This document shows, piece by piece, positions 1 to 8,074 of a stretch of 64,000 nucleotides of DNA. The translations under genes were made by a program, and so were the position numbers. The DNA is from Gammaproteobacteria bacterium (GTDB lineage Bacteria > Pseudomonadota > Gammaproteobacteria > Chromatiales > Chromatiaceae): positions 18,284 through 82,283 of the forward strand of contig WFXD01000004.1 in the NCBI GenBank assembly GCA_015490795.1, in the 5' to 3' direction. The notes under the pieces are model-generated. The model was not told the DNA's origin and did not search any database. It saw only the letters and a program-made list of their open reading frames with translations. Every line of letters starts with the position of its first letter. Positions within the stretch are counted from its first letter, which is position 1.

Positions 1-339
1 AACGATGGCTATAAACTTGATGCCAAGCACGATGCCCCTATTGATGACGATGATTTACCTGGCTTGGTTGCCGCCTACCAGGATTGTGAAGCATGTTGGA
101 TGAAATGGGGCAGGCGCAAGGAAGGCGAAGAGTGGGCTGAAAAATGGTGGTTTGCCACTGCTGATGATATCAAAGCTAATGAGTATAACTTATCGGCGGG
201 GCGTTACCGTCCGTTGGTGCAAGCTCAGGTTGAGCATCGTGCCCCGCTTGAGTTGCTGGATGAATTGGCAGCAATAGAATCGGAGATAGTGGAGGAAATT
301 GAGGGGCTTCGCGAGGTGCTGGGCGAGGTTGGATCATGA
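1..339 (+). CDS. hsdM: Type I restriction-modification methyltransferase subunit HsdM, C-terminal end (partial)
   Basis: The frame is open from the first base and ends at TGA 337-339, so only about 112 C-terminal residues are present. The start of the fragment (GYKLDAKHDAP, then DDDLPGLVAAY) and the acidic helical tail (LLDELAAIESEIVEEIEGL) are typical of the end of HsdM, the N6-adenine methylase subunit of type I systems. The catalytic NPPY motif lies upstream of the window. The stop overlaps the hsdS start as ATGA, which indicates a translationally coupled hsdMS operon. Identity rests on the tail sequence and on hsdS being the next gene. Confidence 0.85.
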   Translation, partial: NDGYKLDAKHDAPIDDDDLPGLVAAYQDCEACWMKWGRRKEGEEWAEKWWFATADDIKANEYNLSAGRYRPLVQAQVEHRAPLELLDELAAIESEIVEEIEGLREVLGEVGS

Positions 340-1580
340 TCTGTGCTCAGAAACAGGCGGCCGCTTATCAGTTATGCCGCGCAAATGTGGCACATCAACC
401 TCTGGGGGAGGTATGTCAAATCAATCCTAGACTTCCAAAGGATGCAAAGCCTGATTCAGACACACAAGTTACTTTTGTGCCGATGACGGTAGTTGATGAA
501 GAAACTGGGTCCATACAGGCTCCGGATATCCGGCCATATTCTGAGGTCGCAAAAGGCTACACCCATTTCTTAAATGGTGATGTGCTCTTCGCCAAAATCA
601 CCCCTTGTATGGAGAATGGCAAGGCAGCTATTGCTACTAACCTAGTCAATGGTCTTGGATTTGGATCCACAGAGTTCCATGTTCTGCGTGCAGAACCGGA
701 GGTTTTGCCAGAGTGGGTGTTTTATTTTGTTCGCCGTGAAAGTTTTCGATGTCAGGCCAAAGCAAGCTTTACTGGTTCAGCAGGCCAGCAAAGAGTCTCA
801 AGGCAATTTATGGAAACTGTGCAGATTCCTGTTCCCTCTCTTTCTGAACAACGCCGCATCATCGACATCCTCAAACGCGCCGACGGTATCCGCCGCTTGC
901 GCAAACAGGCTCAGGATACCGCCCGCCAACTGATCCCCGCCTTATTCGTCGATATGTTCGGTGACCCGGTGGCGAACCCAAACGGCTGGATAATCAAACC
1001 GCTCAAAGAAGTAGCTCATATCGGGTCAGGTATAACCAAGGGACGAAAACTGAACGGGCATCAGACTGTAGAGTTGCCCTACTTGGCAGTGTCAAATGTT
1101 CAGGATGGCCATCTGAACCTTACGAAGGTTAAATCTATCCATGTCAAACCTATAGAAATAGAGAAATACCGAGTACTCCCAGGCGATTTTCTGATGACTG
1201 AGGGAGGTGACCCTGACAAGCTCGGTCGCGGTGCGATATGGAACGGTGAAATCGATGTCTGTCTCCACCAGAACCATGTGTTCAAAGTGCGATGTAACAG
1301 AGAAGTGATTCTCCCGGAATACCTGAGATCACTTGTCGGTAGTTATTACGGAAAGGGATATTTTCTTCGTATTGCAAAACAGACAACCGGGATAGCTTCT
1401 ATCAACAAGACACAGCTCGGTAACTTTCCTGTGCTGGTGCCACCGATAGAGTTCCAAAATGACTTTGTAGCGCAATTAGAGGGCATTCAGTCCATTATGG
1501 GCCAACAGGAAGCGGCACAGGCTAGTGCTGAGTCAAGTTTTCAATCACTCATACACCATGCATTTTCCGTTGGGTTCTGA
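336..1580 (+). CDS. hsdS: Type I restriction-modification specificity subunit HsdS
   Basis: The 414-residue product has the two-fold HsdS layout: target-recognition domain 1 at about residues 20-165, a conserved helix starting at LSEQRRIIDILKRAD (about 168-210), target-recognition domain 2 at about 215-370, and a C-terminal helix that pairs with the first. HsdS selects the bipartite DNA target for the HsdM methylase and HsdR nuclease. Motifs such as VLFAKITPCMENGK in domain 1 and IPVPSLSEQ before the helix support the family. The ATG overlaps the hsdM stop by four bases. No hsdR follows; it may lie upstream of the window. The family is certain; the recognised DNA sequence cannot be read from this. 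Confidence 0.93.
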   Translation: MICAQKQAAAYQLCRANVAHQPLGEVCQINPRLPKDAKPDSDTQVTFVPMTVVDEETGSIQAPDIRPYSEVAKGYTHFLNGDVLFAKITPCMENGKAAIATNLVNGLGFGSTEFHVLRAEPEVLPEWVFYFVRRESFRCQAKASFTGSAGQQRVSRQFMETVQIPVPSLSEQRRIIDILKRADGIRRLRKQAQDTARQLIPALFVDMFGDPVANPNGWIIKPLKEVAHIGSGITKGRKLNGHQTVELPYLAVSNVQDGHLNLTKVKSIHVKPIEIEKYRVLPGDFLMTEGGDPDKLGRGAIWNGEIDVCLHQNHVFKVRCNREVILPEYLRSLVGSYYGKGYFLRIAKQTTGIASINKTQLGNFPVLVPPIEFQNDFVAQLEGIQSIMGQQEAAQASAESSFQSLIHHAFSVGF

Positions 1581-1651
1581 ATGATGAAAAACCTTCGTGA
1601 ATCTTCGTCCCCTTCGTGGATAACATTTATTCCAGACCAGGTTAAGCCAAC

Positions 1652-3364
1652 ATGCTGACACACATAACCATCCGCAATTTCAAAGGCTTCGAAGAGGCCT
1701 CTTTCGAGCTGGGCGACCGGGTTGTGCTGATCGGGCCGAACAACTCCGGCAAGACCTCGGCGTTGCAAGCCCTGGCGCTGTGGGACATCGGCCTCAAACG
1801 TTGGATCGAGAAGCGAGGTACGGGTCCACTGCCAAAAAAGAAACGTCAGGGCGTGACGATCAACCGCCGTGACCTGATTGCGGTCTCAGTCCCCGCAGCC
1901 AACCTGCTCTGGCGCAACCTTCATGTTCGGGAGTCGGTTAAGGGCAAGGGCACCCAAAATATCCGTATCGACATCATCGTCAAAGGGGTTTCGAACGGTG
2001 GGGCCTGGGAATGCGGTCTGGAGTTCGATTACGCCAACGAGGAGTCCTTCTACTGTCGGCCCTTACGTTTGAGTGAGGAAAAGGATCCCGAACGTATGCC
2101 GGTCCCCGAGCAGGCGCGGGGGGTGCGGGTTGCCTATCTACCACCCATGTCTGGTCTTACTGCCGTCGAGACACGGCTGGATGCCGGGGCGATCAATGTC
2201 AGGCTGGGTGAGGGACGCACTGCGGAGGTTTTGAGAAACCTCTGTTACCGGATACTTGAGGGGGAGAATGGCGAACAGCAATGGGTTGACCTGACCGATA
2301 GGATCAAAAAATTCTTTGGCGTGGAACTGGATGAGCCGCGCTATTTGACCGAACGAGGAGAGATCATGCTCTCCTATCGTGACCGGGGTGTGCAACTCGA
2401 TATCTCATCATCCGGACGCGGGTTGCAACAGACCATTCTGCTGCTGGCTCACATGATGGCGAATCCCGGGTCGGTGCTGCTCATGGATGAGCCGGATGCC
2501 CACCTTGAGATATTACGCCAGCGGCAGATATACCAATTGCTGACAGACACTGCCAGGCAGTATGGCAACCAGCTTCTCGCCGCCAGCCATTCCGAGGTTA
2601 TCCTCAACGAGGCCGCAGATCGGGATATGGTCATTGCATTCGTGGGAAAACCCCACCGAATTGACGACAGAGGCTCCCAGCTACTCAAGTCCCTGAAAGA
2701 GATAGGCTATGAGCAATACTATCAGGCGGAAGAGACCGGGTGGGTGCTTTACCTGGAAGGCTCCACTGATCTTGCGATCCTTCGGGCCTTTGCCGAGGTT
2801 CTCGAACATCCTGCAAGTGAGGCTCTCGAACGTCCATTCGTTCACTATGTCGCAAACCAGCCCATGAAGGCGCTGGATCATTTTCACGGTCTGCGGGAGG
2901 CGAAGCCCGATCTGTCCGGGATCGCCATCTATGATCGCCTTGCTAAGAGCCTGCCAGGCAACTCGAATCTTGAACAGCGAATGTGGCAGCAATGCGAAAT
3001 TGAGAACTACCTGTGTGGCAGGGAGGTGATACTGTCTTGGACAAGAGCGACCGCAGAAGGGGAATCGGAAGGCCCGCTCTTTGCTCAACGATGGGGAAAA
3101 CTAATGAAAGGGACGATCGCAGAATTTGAAACGGCTTTTGAAACACTGGGGAAACCATCACCTTGGGGGGCGGAAATCAAGGCTACAGATGATTTTCTTG
3201 ACCCATTGTTCGACAAGTTCTTCGAGAAACTAGGGTTGCCCAACCTCATGCGTAAGACTGACTATCACGAACTAGCAAGATTTGTTCAAGCCGAAACACT
3301 TGATCTGGAAGTGAAGGAGGTGCTGGATGCTATTCAGCATGTAGCAGAGGCGGCTTCTTCTTGA
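1652..3364 (+). CDS. OLD-family-like ATPase with C-terminal TOPRIM nuclease domain
   Basis: The 570-residue protein has a split ABC/SMC-type ATPase: Walker A GPNNSGKT at residues 28-35, an SSSGRGLQQ signature near 250, and Walker B LLMDEPDAHL near 274-283, followed by a His-containing ASHSE switch. From about residue 363 comes a TOPRIM-like segment beginning YLEGSTDLAIL, with an EIENYL motif near 450. This matches the OLD (overcoming lysogenisation defect) nucleases, which often defend against phage. No UvrD-like GajB partner follows, so it resembles stand-alone (class 1) OLD. The usual second Asp of the TOPRIM DxD is not evident: the sequence reads YDRLA. It lies 71 bp after hsdS, as expected for an accessory gene in a restriction locus. 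Confidence 0.8.
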   Translation: MLTHITIRNFKGFEEASFELGDRVVLIGPNNSGKTSALQALALWDIGLKRWIEKRGTGPLPKKKRQGVTINRRDLIAVSVPAANLLWRNLHVRESVKGKGTQNIRIDIIVKGVSNGGAWECGLEFDYANEESFYCRPLRLSEEKDPERMPVPEQARGVRVAYLPPMSGLTAVETRLDAGAINVRLGEGRTAEVLRNLCYRILEGENGEQQWVDLTDRIKKFFGVELDEPRYLTERGEIMLSYRDRGVQLDISSSGRGLQQTILLLAHMMANPGSVLLMDEPDAHLEILRQRQIYQLLTDTARQYGNQLLAASHSEVILNEAADRDMVIAFVGKPHRIDDRGSQLLKSLKEIGYEQYYQAEETGWVLYLEGSTDLAILRAFAEVLEHPASEALERPFVHYVANQPMKALDHFHGLREAKPDLSGIAIYDRLAKSLPGNSNLEQRMWQQCEIENYLCGREVILSWTRATAEGESEGPLFAQRWGKLMKGTIAEFETAFETLGKPSPWGAEIKATDDFLDPLFDKFFEKLGLPNLMRKTDYHELARFVQAETLDLEVKEVLDAIQHVAEAASS

Positions 3365-3537
3365 TACGTCCAGAATGAGCAGCAGATTAACTAACAACCC
3401 TTTGTATTACACTCTTGACTACCCGGCTTATTCGCGGGCCTACTCAGTGACGCGGGGCGATTTGGAGGCAAAAGCTCTATATCTCTTTGCGCAGAGAATG
3501 AAAAATCAAACCTCCACAACCACAGGCACCTCAATCT

Positions 3538-3720
3538 ATAGATATCCAGCTCGGTTTCCGGCGTCATGACCGACACAATAAGCGCATATCGTACTTTTTT
3601 GTTGTAGCGTTTCAGATGATGCCGTTCACGCCACCAGCCTATTGTTGGATAGACGGCGATGTGGTCCCGGCTGGCGAGATCGGTGGCCATGCCATGCCAG
3701 ATGTCAGAGTGCAGTAATCC
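3538..3720 (-). pseudogene. Remnant of the C-terminus of an S8 (subtilisin-like) peptidase
   Basis: On the minus strand about 60 residues read GLLHSDIWHG, then MATDLASRDHIAVYP, then GWWRERHHLKRY, VRYALIVSV and TPETELDIY. I recognise this as close to the extreme C-terminus of S8 peptidases found in defence-type islands. Homology ends abruptly at DIY near 3538, the frame meets a stop at 3745-3747 just beyond the 5' side of the fragment, and no catalytic Asp, His or Ser block is present. It is therefore a fragment left by deletion, not a gene. The assignment is from memory of the family and is moderate. Confidence 0.45.
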
Positions 3721-4045
3721 AAGATCATGGAAATGAACTGCTGGCTAAGATTCATGAGGAGTATGAGGAGCATCTCACATATCGCACCAGTCGGCATACG
3801 CTTAGCCGTGTCGTGGCGGCACTCAACGTGTTTAAACCCCGTGGTTGGGAGGTTGCCGTTGATGTAAGAGATGCTGTTGGCATGTTTACTGGGTATATGG
3901 ATATGGGGGGGTTGCCAATGTGGGCATCGTCATGATGGCCCTTGGGCAGCGCTATTTTGGCTTCGAATTGGAGCTGAAGTTGGCCGGTCTCAGGGCTAAT
4001 CTACTGCTCTGGTGGGATGGAATATCGGTATCTTGTCGAGTGTAA
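3717..4045 (+). pseudogene. Frameshifted remnant of an unknown gene
   Basis: The plus frame through 3717-3910 reads like protein (NELLAKIHEEYEEHL, HTLSRVVAALNVFKPRG, VAVDVRDAVGMFTGYMDM). At the seven-G run 3905-3911 it leaves frame. Shifting by one base gives a smooth continuation (VANVGIVMMALGQRYFG, LKLAGLRANLLLWWDG) to TAA 4043-4045. I do not recognise the family. No good start codon or ribosome site is visible, and it begins where the S8 remnant of the opposite strand ends, suggesting two gene fragments joined by deletion. From 4046 to 4250 I see nothing else. The shift could also be a sequencing slip in the G run. Confidence 0.35.
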
Positions 4046-4250
4046 ATCCTGACCACTATGCACTGAGAACAGTGCACACTGGTGAGGACTCACGTCCTTT
4101 ATGCTTGTTGTGGCGTCGGTACTTGGTTTGGTCACGGAATGTAGATGCCCGCTGAAATCGTGCCGCATATCTGGCAACGGGGTTTCGGCGAGATGGCTTG
4201 GGCGGTTTTTTGCTCATAGTTGCTTTCCTTTCAGGTTGTAGAGAAGGTTA

Positions 4251-5333
4251 TCATTTGGCCCACTTATATCGTGCCCGATGAATGTGATGGTTAAGAGGAA
4301 GCCGGCCATCATGCTGCAGCCGGCCAACGACGATTCCCGGCGCGATATCGATCTCATCGGAAAATGATGCAATATTTGCAGCAGTGAAGTGTCCTGCCTT
4401 TACAAAAGCTCGATAAGGCGCTGGTGGGATGAGTGTTTTTTGGGCAAATTCATCGGCTTCTTCTTCCTGTTTCTTCCAGTTAGGGTCGTTAAGCCCATCT
4501 TCAAGGAAGGTATGGCGCTTGTCATGCAGCAGGATGTGCCCCAGTTCGTGAAATAGGCTAAACCAGAAAATATCCGCCCAGCTTCCCCGGATGCTCATCA
4601 TTAAAACAGCCTTGTTCGGGTTGGCCCAGAAGGTTGCACCATTGGTATAGGTTTTTGGAAAGCGTGGCAGTAGTACGAACGCAATGCCCACTTCCGCCAG
4701 TTGCTGCTTGAGTGCCGACAGAAAGGCTCCAGGTTCTTCACGAGTCAGATGGCGAAGTTTTCGCAATGCTGCGCGTGCCTTGGCCTGGTCGAATGGCTTG
4801 GTATCAATCTTGTCAGCCTCCAGTGCGCCTCCACGCAACCACGCAACCAGTGCCTCATGCGAGGCTTTGCTCTTGGTGGATTGGCGAAATGCTGGCGCAT
4901 AGGCACGTACACCGGGCAGATTGTGTAGCGAGGCCACACCGAAAAATCGGCGCAGTTCCACCACCTTTTCTGATCGTTTGCGGGTTGGCTTTACCCAGCC
5001 GAGTTTTGCGATTTCGGGGTAGGGGAAGTGAATAGCCAGATTGGTTTCGTGTTCAACCTGTTCTGCTGCATTGCTTCGCGCCTTTGTCAGCTGATACTCT
5101 GCCTCCAGACCGGTCCAGATATGAGCGGGCACACCAAGCACCTGCTCCAGTTGCAGCGCAGTATCCGGCGTAATGGACTTGATACCACTGGCAATCTCAC
5201 TGATTGCCTGGACAGGCCGGCCCATGCGTCGCGCCAATTCAGCCTGGCTCATGCTCATTTCTTCAGCAATCTCGGACAAATAAACCCCCGGCGGTACTGC
5301 AAGATCCGAATAGATTTCCTGGTTAGTCGCCAT
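4251..5333 (-). CDS. higA: HigA-family antitoxin fused to an ImmA/IrrE-type metallopeptidase domain
   Basis: The 360-residue protein begins with an Xre/HigA helix-turn-helix (about residues 15-75; PPGVYLSEIAEEMSMSQAEL, SGIKSITPDTALQLEQVLG). It ends in a zinc peptidase domain with HELGH near residues 262-266 and a downstream Glu-rich EEEADEFAQKTLIP block, as in ImmA/IrrE proteins. The antitoxin part should bind both HigB and the operator. The peptidase part is the long form of HigA found in many bacteria and may permit cleavage of a regulator, but its substrate is unknown. It follows higB with an 11-bp overlap, so the two are coupled. Confidence 0.9.
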   Translation of the reverse strand: MATNQEIYSDLAVPPGVYLSEIAEEMSMSQAELARRMGRPVQAISEIASGIKSITPDTALQLEQVLGVPAHIWTGLEAEYQLTKARSNAAEQVEHETNLAIHFPYPEIAKLGWVKPTRKRSEKVVELRRFFGVASLHNLPGVRAYAPAFRQSTKSKASHEALVAWLRGGALEADKIDTKPFDQAKARAALRKLRHLTREEPGAFLSALKQQLAEVGIAFVLLPRFPKTYTNGATFWANPNKAVLMMSIRGSWADIFWFSLFHELGHILLHDKRHTFLEDGLNDPNWKKQEEEADEFAQKTLIPPAPYRAFVKAGHFTAANIASFSDEIDIAPGIVVGRLQHDGRLPLNHHIHRARYKWAK

Positions 5334-5625
5334 AATGTTTGCTTACCTCTTCGATGTGGACAATTTCCAGCATCTCACCCTCAAGGGAAAAAATCAGTCG
5401 ATAGAATCCGGTGATATTGACGGCGTATTGCCCAGTCCGATCCCCTTTGAGTGGATGACATCGCAATACGGGCAGTCTTATCAATTCCTCGATATTCTTG
5501 GCTTGCTTGATCGTGTTGATGCGTAGGATATATCGCTTCGCGGCGTCCTCGCCATACGCCTTAACGGCCTTCCGATATTCTCTGTAGCAGCGTTCCAGCT
5601 GTCTGGTCCTGAAAACAACGATCAA
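5323..5625 (-). CDS. higB: HigB/RelE-superfamily mRNA interferase toxin
   Basis: The 100-residue basic protein has the RelE/HigB fold signature: LPVLRCHPLKGDRTGQYAVN, then FYRLIFSLE and a C-terminal VHIEEVSKHYG. HigB toxins cut mRNA on the ribosome and are neutralised by the HigA encoded immediately after them. Toxin-first order is characteristic of higBA. The start is TTG at 5625, with AAGGA about eight bases upstream; no better start exists before the operator. Expression should be autorepressed by HigA through the palindrome at 5674-5694. Confidence 0.88.
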   Translation of the reverse strand: MIVVFRTRQLERCYREYRKAVKAYGEDAAKRYILRINTIKQAKNIEELIRLPVLRCHPLKGDRTGQYAVNITGFYRLIFSLEGEMLEIVHIEEVSKHYGD

Positions 5626-5669
5626 GGTAGAATCCTTTTGGCATAGTGATCGGCACGTTAGGTATCAGA

Positions 5670-5697
5670 TTAATATTCACCCATGGGGTGAATACAA
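5670..5697 (-). promoter_or_regulatory. higBA promoter with overlapping palindromic operator
   Basis: Perfect 9-bp inverted repeats, TATTCACCC (5674-5682) and GGGTGAATA (5686-5694), are separated by three bases. On the minus strand the arms lie between a -35-like TTGTAT (5692-5697) and a -10-like TATTAA (5670-5675) spaced 16 bp apart, so a bound HigA dimer would block RNA polymerase. The site is about 45 bp before the higB start. Confidence 0.75.
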
Positions 5698-5812
5698 TAT
5701 AGCATAAGATTCTCGGTTTAGTCAGCATGTAGGATCGGTTGATCGATGTCTGCAAGTGGCTATTCTTGGCTAGGCATGAAAAAAATGGCCTAATTTCGCG
5801 GTACACTGCCTG

Positions 5813-6772
5813 CTATCCTAATTTCCTCGCCAAATCCTCTGCCTTGAGGTGCGTATATCTGCGCAGCATGCGCAGATCTTTGTGCCCGGTAATGCTGGCC
5901 ACTTCCATGATGTTGAGACCGAGTTCGAAAAAGCGCGTTGTGGCTTCATGCCGCAGATCATGGAAATGGAGGTCTTCAATTCCGGCCCGGCGTACCGCAC
6001 GGATATAGGCGCGTTTGACGGCCTCGGTAGTGAGTCCGGGGAATACTTGGCCGTGGATGCCGCGTGGGAGTGATCGCAGAACTCTGATAGCAATGGATGA
6101 CAGTGGCACGTCACGCGATTCTCCATTCTTGGTGTCCGGCAGGTGGGCAGTGCGGCGATTTAGATCAATATTCTCCCAGCGAAGGCTGACCAGCTCTGCC
6201 TGGCGCATGGCAGTCTCTAGCGCCAGGTGAACAATAGGGAGGAGGAATGGGTTTTTGGCCCCTTTGCATGCTTCCAGCAGTCGGCTTTCTTCGCTTTTCT
6301 CACCGTCGTGGCCGGTCTGAAGGCGGCGTTCCCGGGCTTTGGAGTGTGGAGGCAGTTTGATGTCCCGTACCGGATTGGCGACGTGAATCCCCCATTCTTT
6401 GCGGGCGACTTCAAATAGATGGGAGATGATCACAAGCTCCTTTTTGACGGTGGCCGGTAGAACCTTTTTTAAACGCGCATCCCGGTAGCGAGCGATATCA
6501 ACACCGCGGATACTGGCAACAATTCGGTGTGCAAGCGAATGCTTGAGGAAAGCACGGATACGGGCGGACTCGGATGCGACCCCTTTCTTCAGCGGAGTGA
6601 TCTCTTCCTTATAGCGCTCTAACAGCTCCCGCAGCGTGGTGGATTCTGCTTCTGCCCGGGATACGAAGATGCCCTGGTCCATTTCATACTCTACTGCCCG
6701 GACCCACTTCTCTGCGGCAGCGCGGGTATCAAAGGTATTGCACTGATGGTCGGTCGATAACTGCTCCTGCAT
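5813..6772 (-). CDS. Tyrosine site-specific recombinase (island integrase)
   Basis: The product is a phage-type integrase of 319 residues from ATG 6772. Catalytic residues are visible: Arg in TAMRQAELVSLRW, Lys in TKNGESRDVPL, HxxR in HDLRHEATT, His in GHKDL and the nucleophile Tyr in RRYTHL. The frame stays open to an ATG at 6790, only six bases from the tRNA 3' end, but that ATG has no Shine-Dalgarno; 6772 is preceded by GGAAG. Related integrases usually have some twenty more N-terminal residues (arm-binding) before the TFDTRAAAEKW segment, so the N-terminus looks shortened. Its place next to tRNA-Pro marks the island boundary. Transcription could come from the tRNA/ispB side. Confidence 0.9.
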   Translation of the reverse strand: MQEQLSTDHQCNTFDTRAAAEKWVRAVEYEMDQGIFVSRAEAESTTLRELLERYKEEITPLKKGVASESARIRAFLKHSLAHRIVASIRGVDIARYRDARLKKVLPATVKKELVIISHLFEVARKEWGIHVANPVRDIKLPPHSKARERRLQTGHDGEKSEESRLLEACKGAKNPFLLPIVHLALETAMRQAELVSLRWENIDLNRRTAHLPDTKNGESRDVPLSSIAIRVLRSLPRGIHGQVFPGLTTEAVKRAYIRAVRRAGIEDLHFHDLRHEATTRFFELGLNIMEVASITGHKDLRMLRRYTHLKAEDLARKLG

Positions 6773-6796
6773 GATCGACACTTCCGCCATCCATGG

Positions 6797-6815
6797 TGGT
6801 CGGAGTGAGAGGATT
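6797..6815. other. Probable chromosomal attachment site (3' end of tRNA-Pro)
   Basis: Tyrosine integrases commonly recombine within the 3' part of a tRNA gene and restore it. Here the integrase begins directly after the tRNA 3' end and foreign genes follow, so the att core should lie in the T-arm/acceptor segment. No second copy of this segment was seen between 1 and 6790; the other copy is expected left of the window. Exact limits are unknown. Confidence 0.5.
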
Positions 6816-6873
6816 CGAACCTCCGGCCCCTGCCTCCCGAAGGCAGTGCTCTACCAGGCTGAGCTACACTCCG
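6797..6873 (-). tRNA. tRNA-Pro (anticodon CGG)
   Basis: A 77-nt cloverleaf on the minus strand: acceptor CGGAGTG pairs with CACTCCG, the D-arm is GCTCAGCCTGGTAGAGC, the anticodon stem CTGCC/GGCAG encloses loop TTCGGGA (anticodon CGG, codon CCG), and the T-arm contains GGTTCGAATCC. The 3' CCA is encoded. It starts two bases after the ispB stop, so it is probably cut from the ispB transcript or shares its terminator region. Its 3' end borders the integrase and is the likely attachment site of the island. Confidence 0.97.
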
Positions 6874-6875
6874 AT

Positions 6876-7844
6876 CTAGCTTGAGCGCTTGACAGAGAGA
6901 TCCACCAATGAGGCCAGCGCATCCCGGTAAGGGGAGGCTGGCAGCACCTCAAGCGCCGCTTTGGCCTTGTCGGCCTCGCGTTCCGCAATTCTGGCTGTAT
7001 AGGCTATGGCATCGGTGGCGTTGATCGCCTCTGTTACGGCATCTATCTGCTCCAGCCCGCCCTGTTCAATAGCAGACTGGATGATCTTTTTCTGTTCTGC
7101 GGTTCCCCTCTCCATGGCGCGGATCAGTGGCAGTGTCGGTTTGCCTTCGGCCAGGTCGTCGCCAACATTTTTCCCCATCTCTTCGCTGGAGGAGCTGTAG
7201 TCCATCACATCATCAATCAGCTGGAAGGCGGTGCCGAGGTGGCGGCCATAGTCGGCCATGGCGGCCTCCTGTTCTGCCGTTCCATCGACCAGTACAGAGC
7301 CGATCTTTGCCCCGGCTTCAAACAGGGTGGCGGTTTTGCGGTAGATGACCTTCATGTACTCCGCTTCGGTCGTCTCCGGGTTGTTGCAGTTGAGCAGTTG
7401 CAGCACCTCGCCTTCAGCGATCTGGTTGGAGGCGTGAGAGAGGATGTCCAGCACGCGCATGATGCCAACATCAACCATCATCTCGAATGAGCGGGAGTAG
7501 AGGAAGTCGCCGGATAGCACGCTGGCGGAGTTGCCCCAGAGCGCATTGGCGGTATCCTTGTTGCGGCGCTTGTCTGATGCATCCACCACATCGTCATGCA
7601 GCAGGGTAGCGGTGTGGATAAATTCGACCACGGCAGCCAGTTCGATGTGCTTGTCACCCTGGTAGCCGAAGGCGCGCGCTGCCAGCAGTACGACCAGAGG
7701 GCGCATGCGCTTGCCGCCGCTGTAGACGATATGGGCGCCGATCTGGTTGATCAGCACAACGTCTGATTTCAGGCGCTTGAGGATGACTTTGTCGATGGCA
7801 GTCAAGTCGTCTGCAATCAGTTCGCGGATGGCGGCAATATCCAT
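6876..7844 (-). CDS. ispB: Octaprenyl (polyprenyl) diphosphate synthase IspB
   Basis: The 322-residue trans-polyprenyl synthase condenses isopentenyl units onto farnesyl diphosphate to make the side chain of ubiquinone/menaquinone. It has the first Asp-rich motif DDVVD (residues 84-88), the substrate-binding GGKRMRP (43-49), and the second motif DDVMD near 210-214. It is divergent from rplU-rpmA, the standard gammaproteobacterial arrangement. The exact chain length of the product cannot be read from the sequence. Confidence 0.95.
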   Translation of the reverse strand: MDIAAIRELIADDLTAIDKVILKRLKSDVVLINQIGAHIVYSGGKRMRPLVVLLAARAFGYQGDKHIELAAVVEFIHTATLLHDDVVDASDKRRNKDTANALWGNSASVLSGDFLYSRSFEMMVDVGIMRVLDILSHASNQIAEGEVLQLLNCNNPETTEAEYMKVIYRKTATLFEAGAKIGSVLVDGTAEQEAAMADYGRHLGTAFQLIDDVMDYSSSSEEMGKNVGDDLAEGKPTLPLIRAMERGTAEQKKIIQSAIEQGGLEQIDAVTEAINATDAIAYTARIAEREADKAKAALEVLPASPYRDALASLVDLSVKRSS

Positions 7845-7983
7845 GGAGACTCTTATTTGTTTGGCGTGGTTGAAGCGAAAAATGCACTCGCATGCTAGGA
7901 GTGCGTTATGGTTGTGTCAAGCATGAATAGAGATAAAACATAGAATAAACATAGATAAGGGTCTGCCAAAGTATGGATTTTGA

Positions 7984-8012
7984 TTGACCTGGCCGCAAGG
8001 GGTATGTAGAAT
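7984..8012 (+). promoter_or_regulatory. Promoter of rplU-rpmA
   Basis: TTGACC (7984-7989) and TAGAAT (8007-8012) are spaced by 17 bp, a near-consensus sigma-70 promoter. Transcription should start near 8019, leaving a leader of about 55 nt before rplU. The rest of 7845-7983 holds the ispB upstream region, with no further gene seen. Confidence 0.75.
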
Positions 8013-8074
8013 CCCGCCTCTTTCGTCGGCTGCTTCTTTCTGCCGGCACAATAGATTTTCTACGGAGATTGGGT

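Noticed and set aside
3375..3569. Plus-strand ORF after the OLD-like gene
   Set aside because: Composition is not protein-like, and the opposite strand carries the better-supported S8 remnant.
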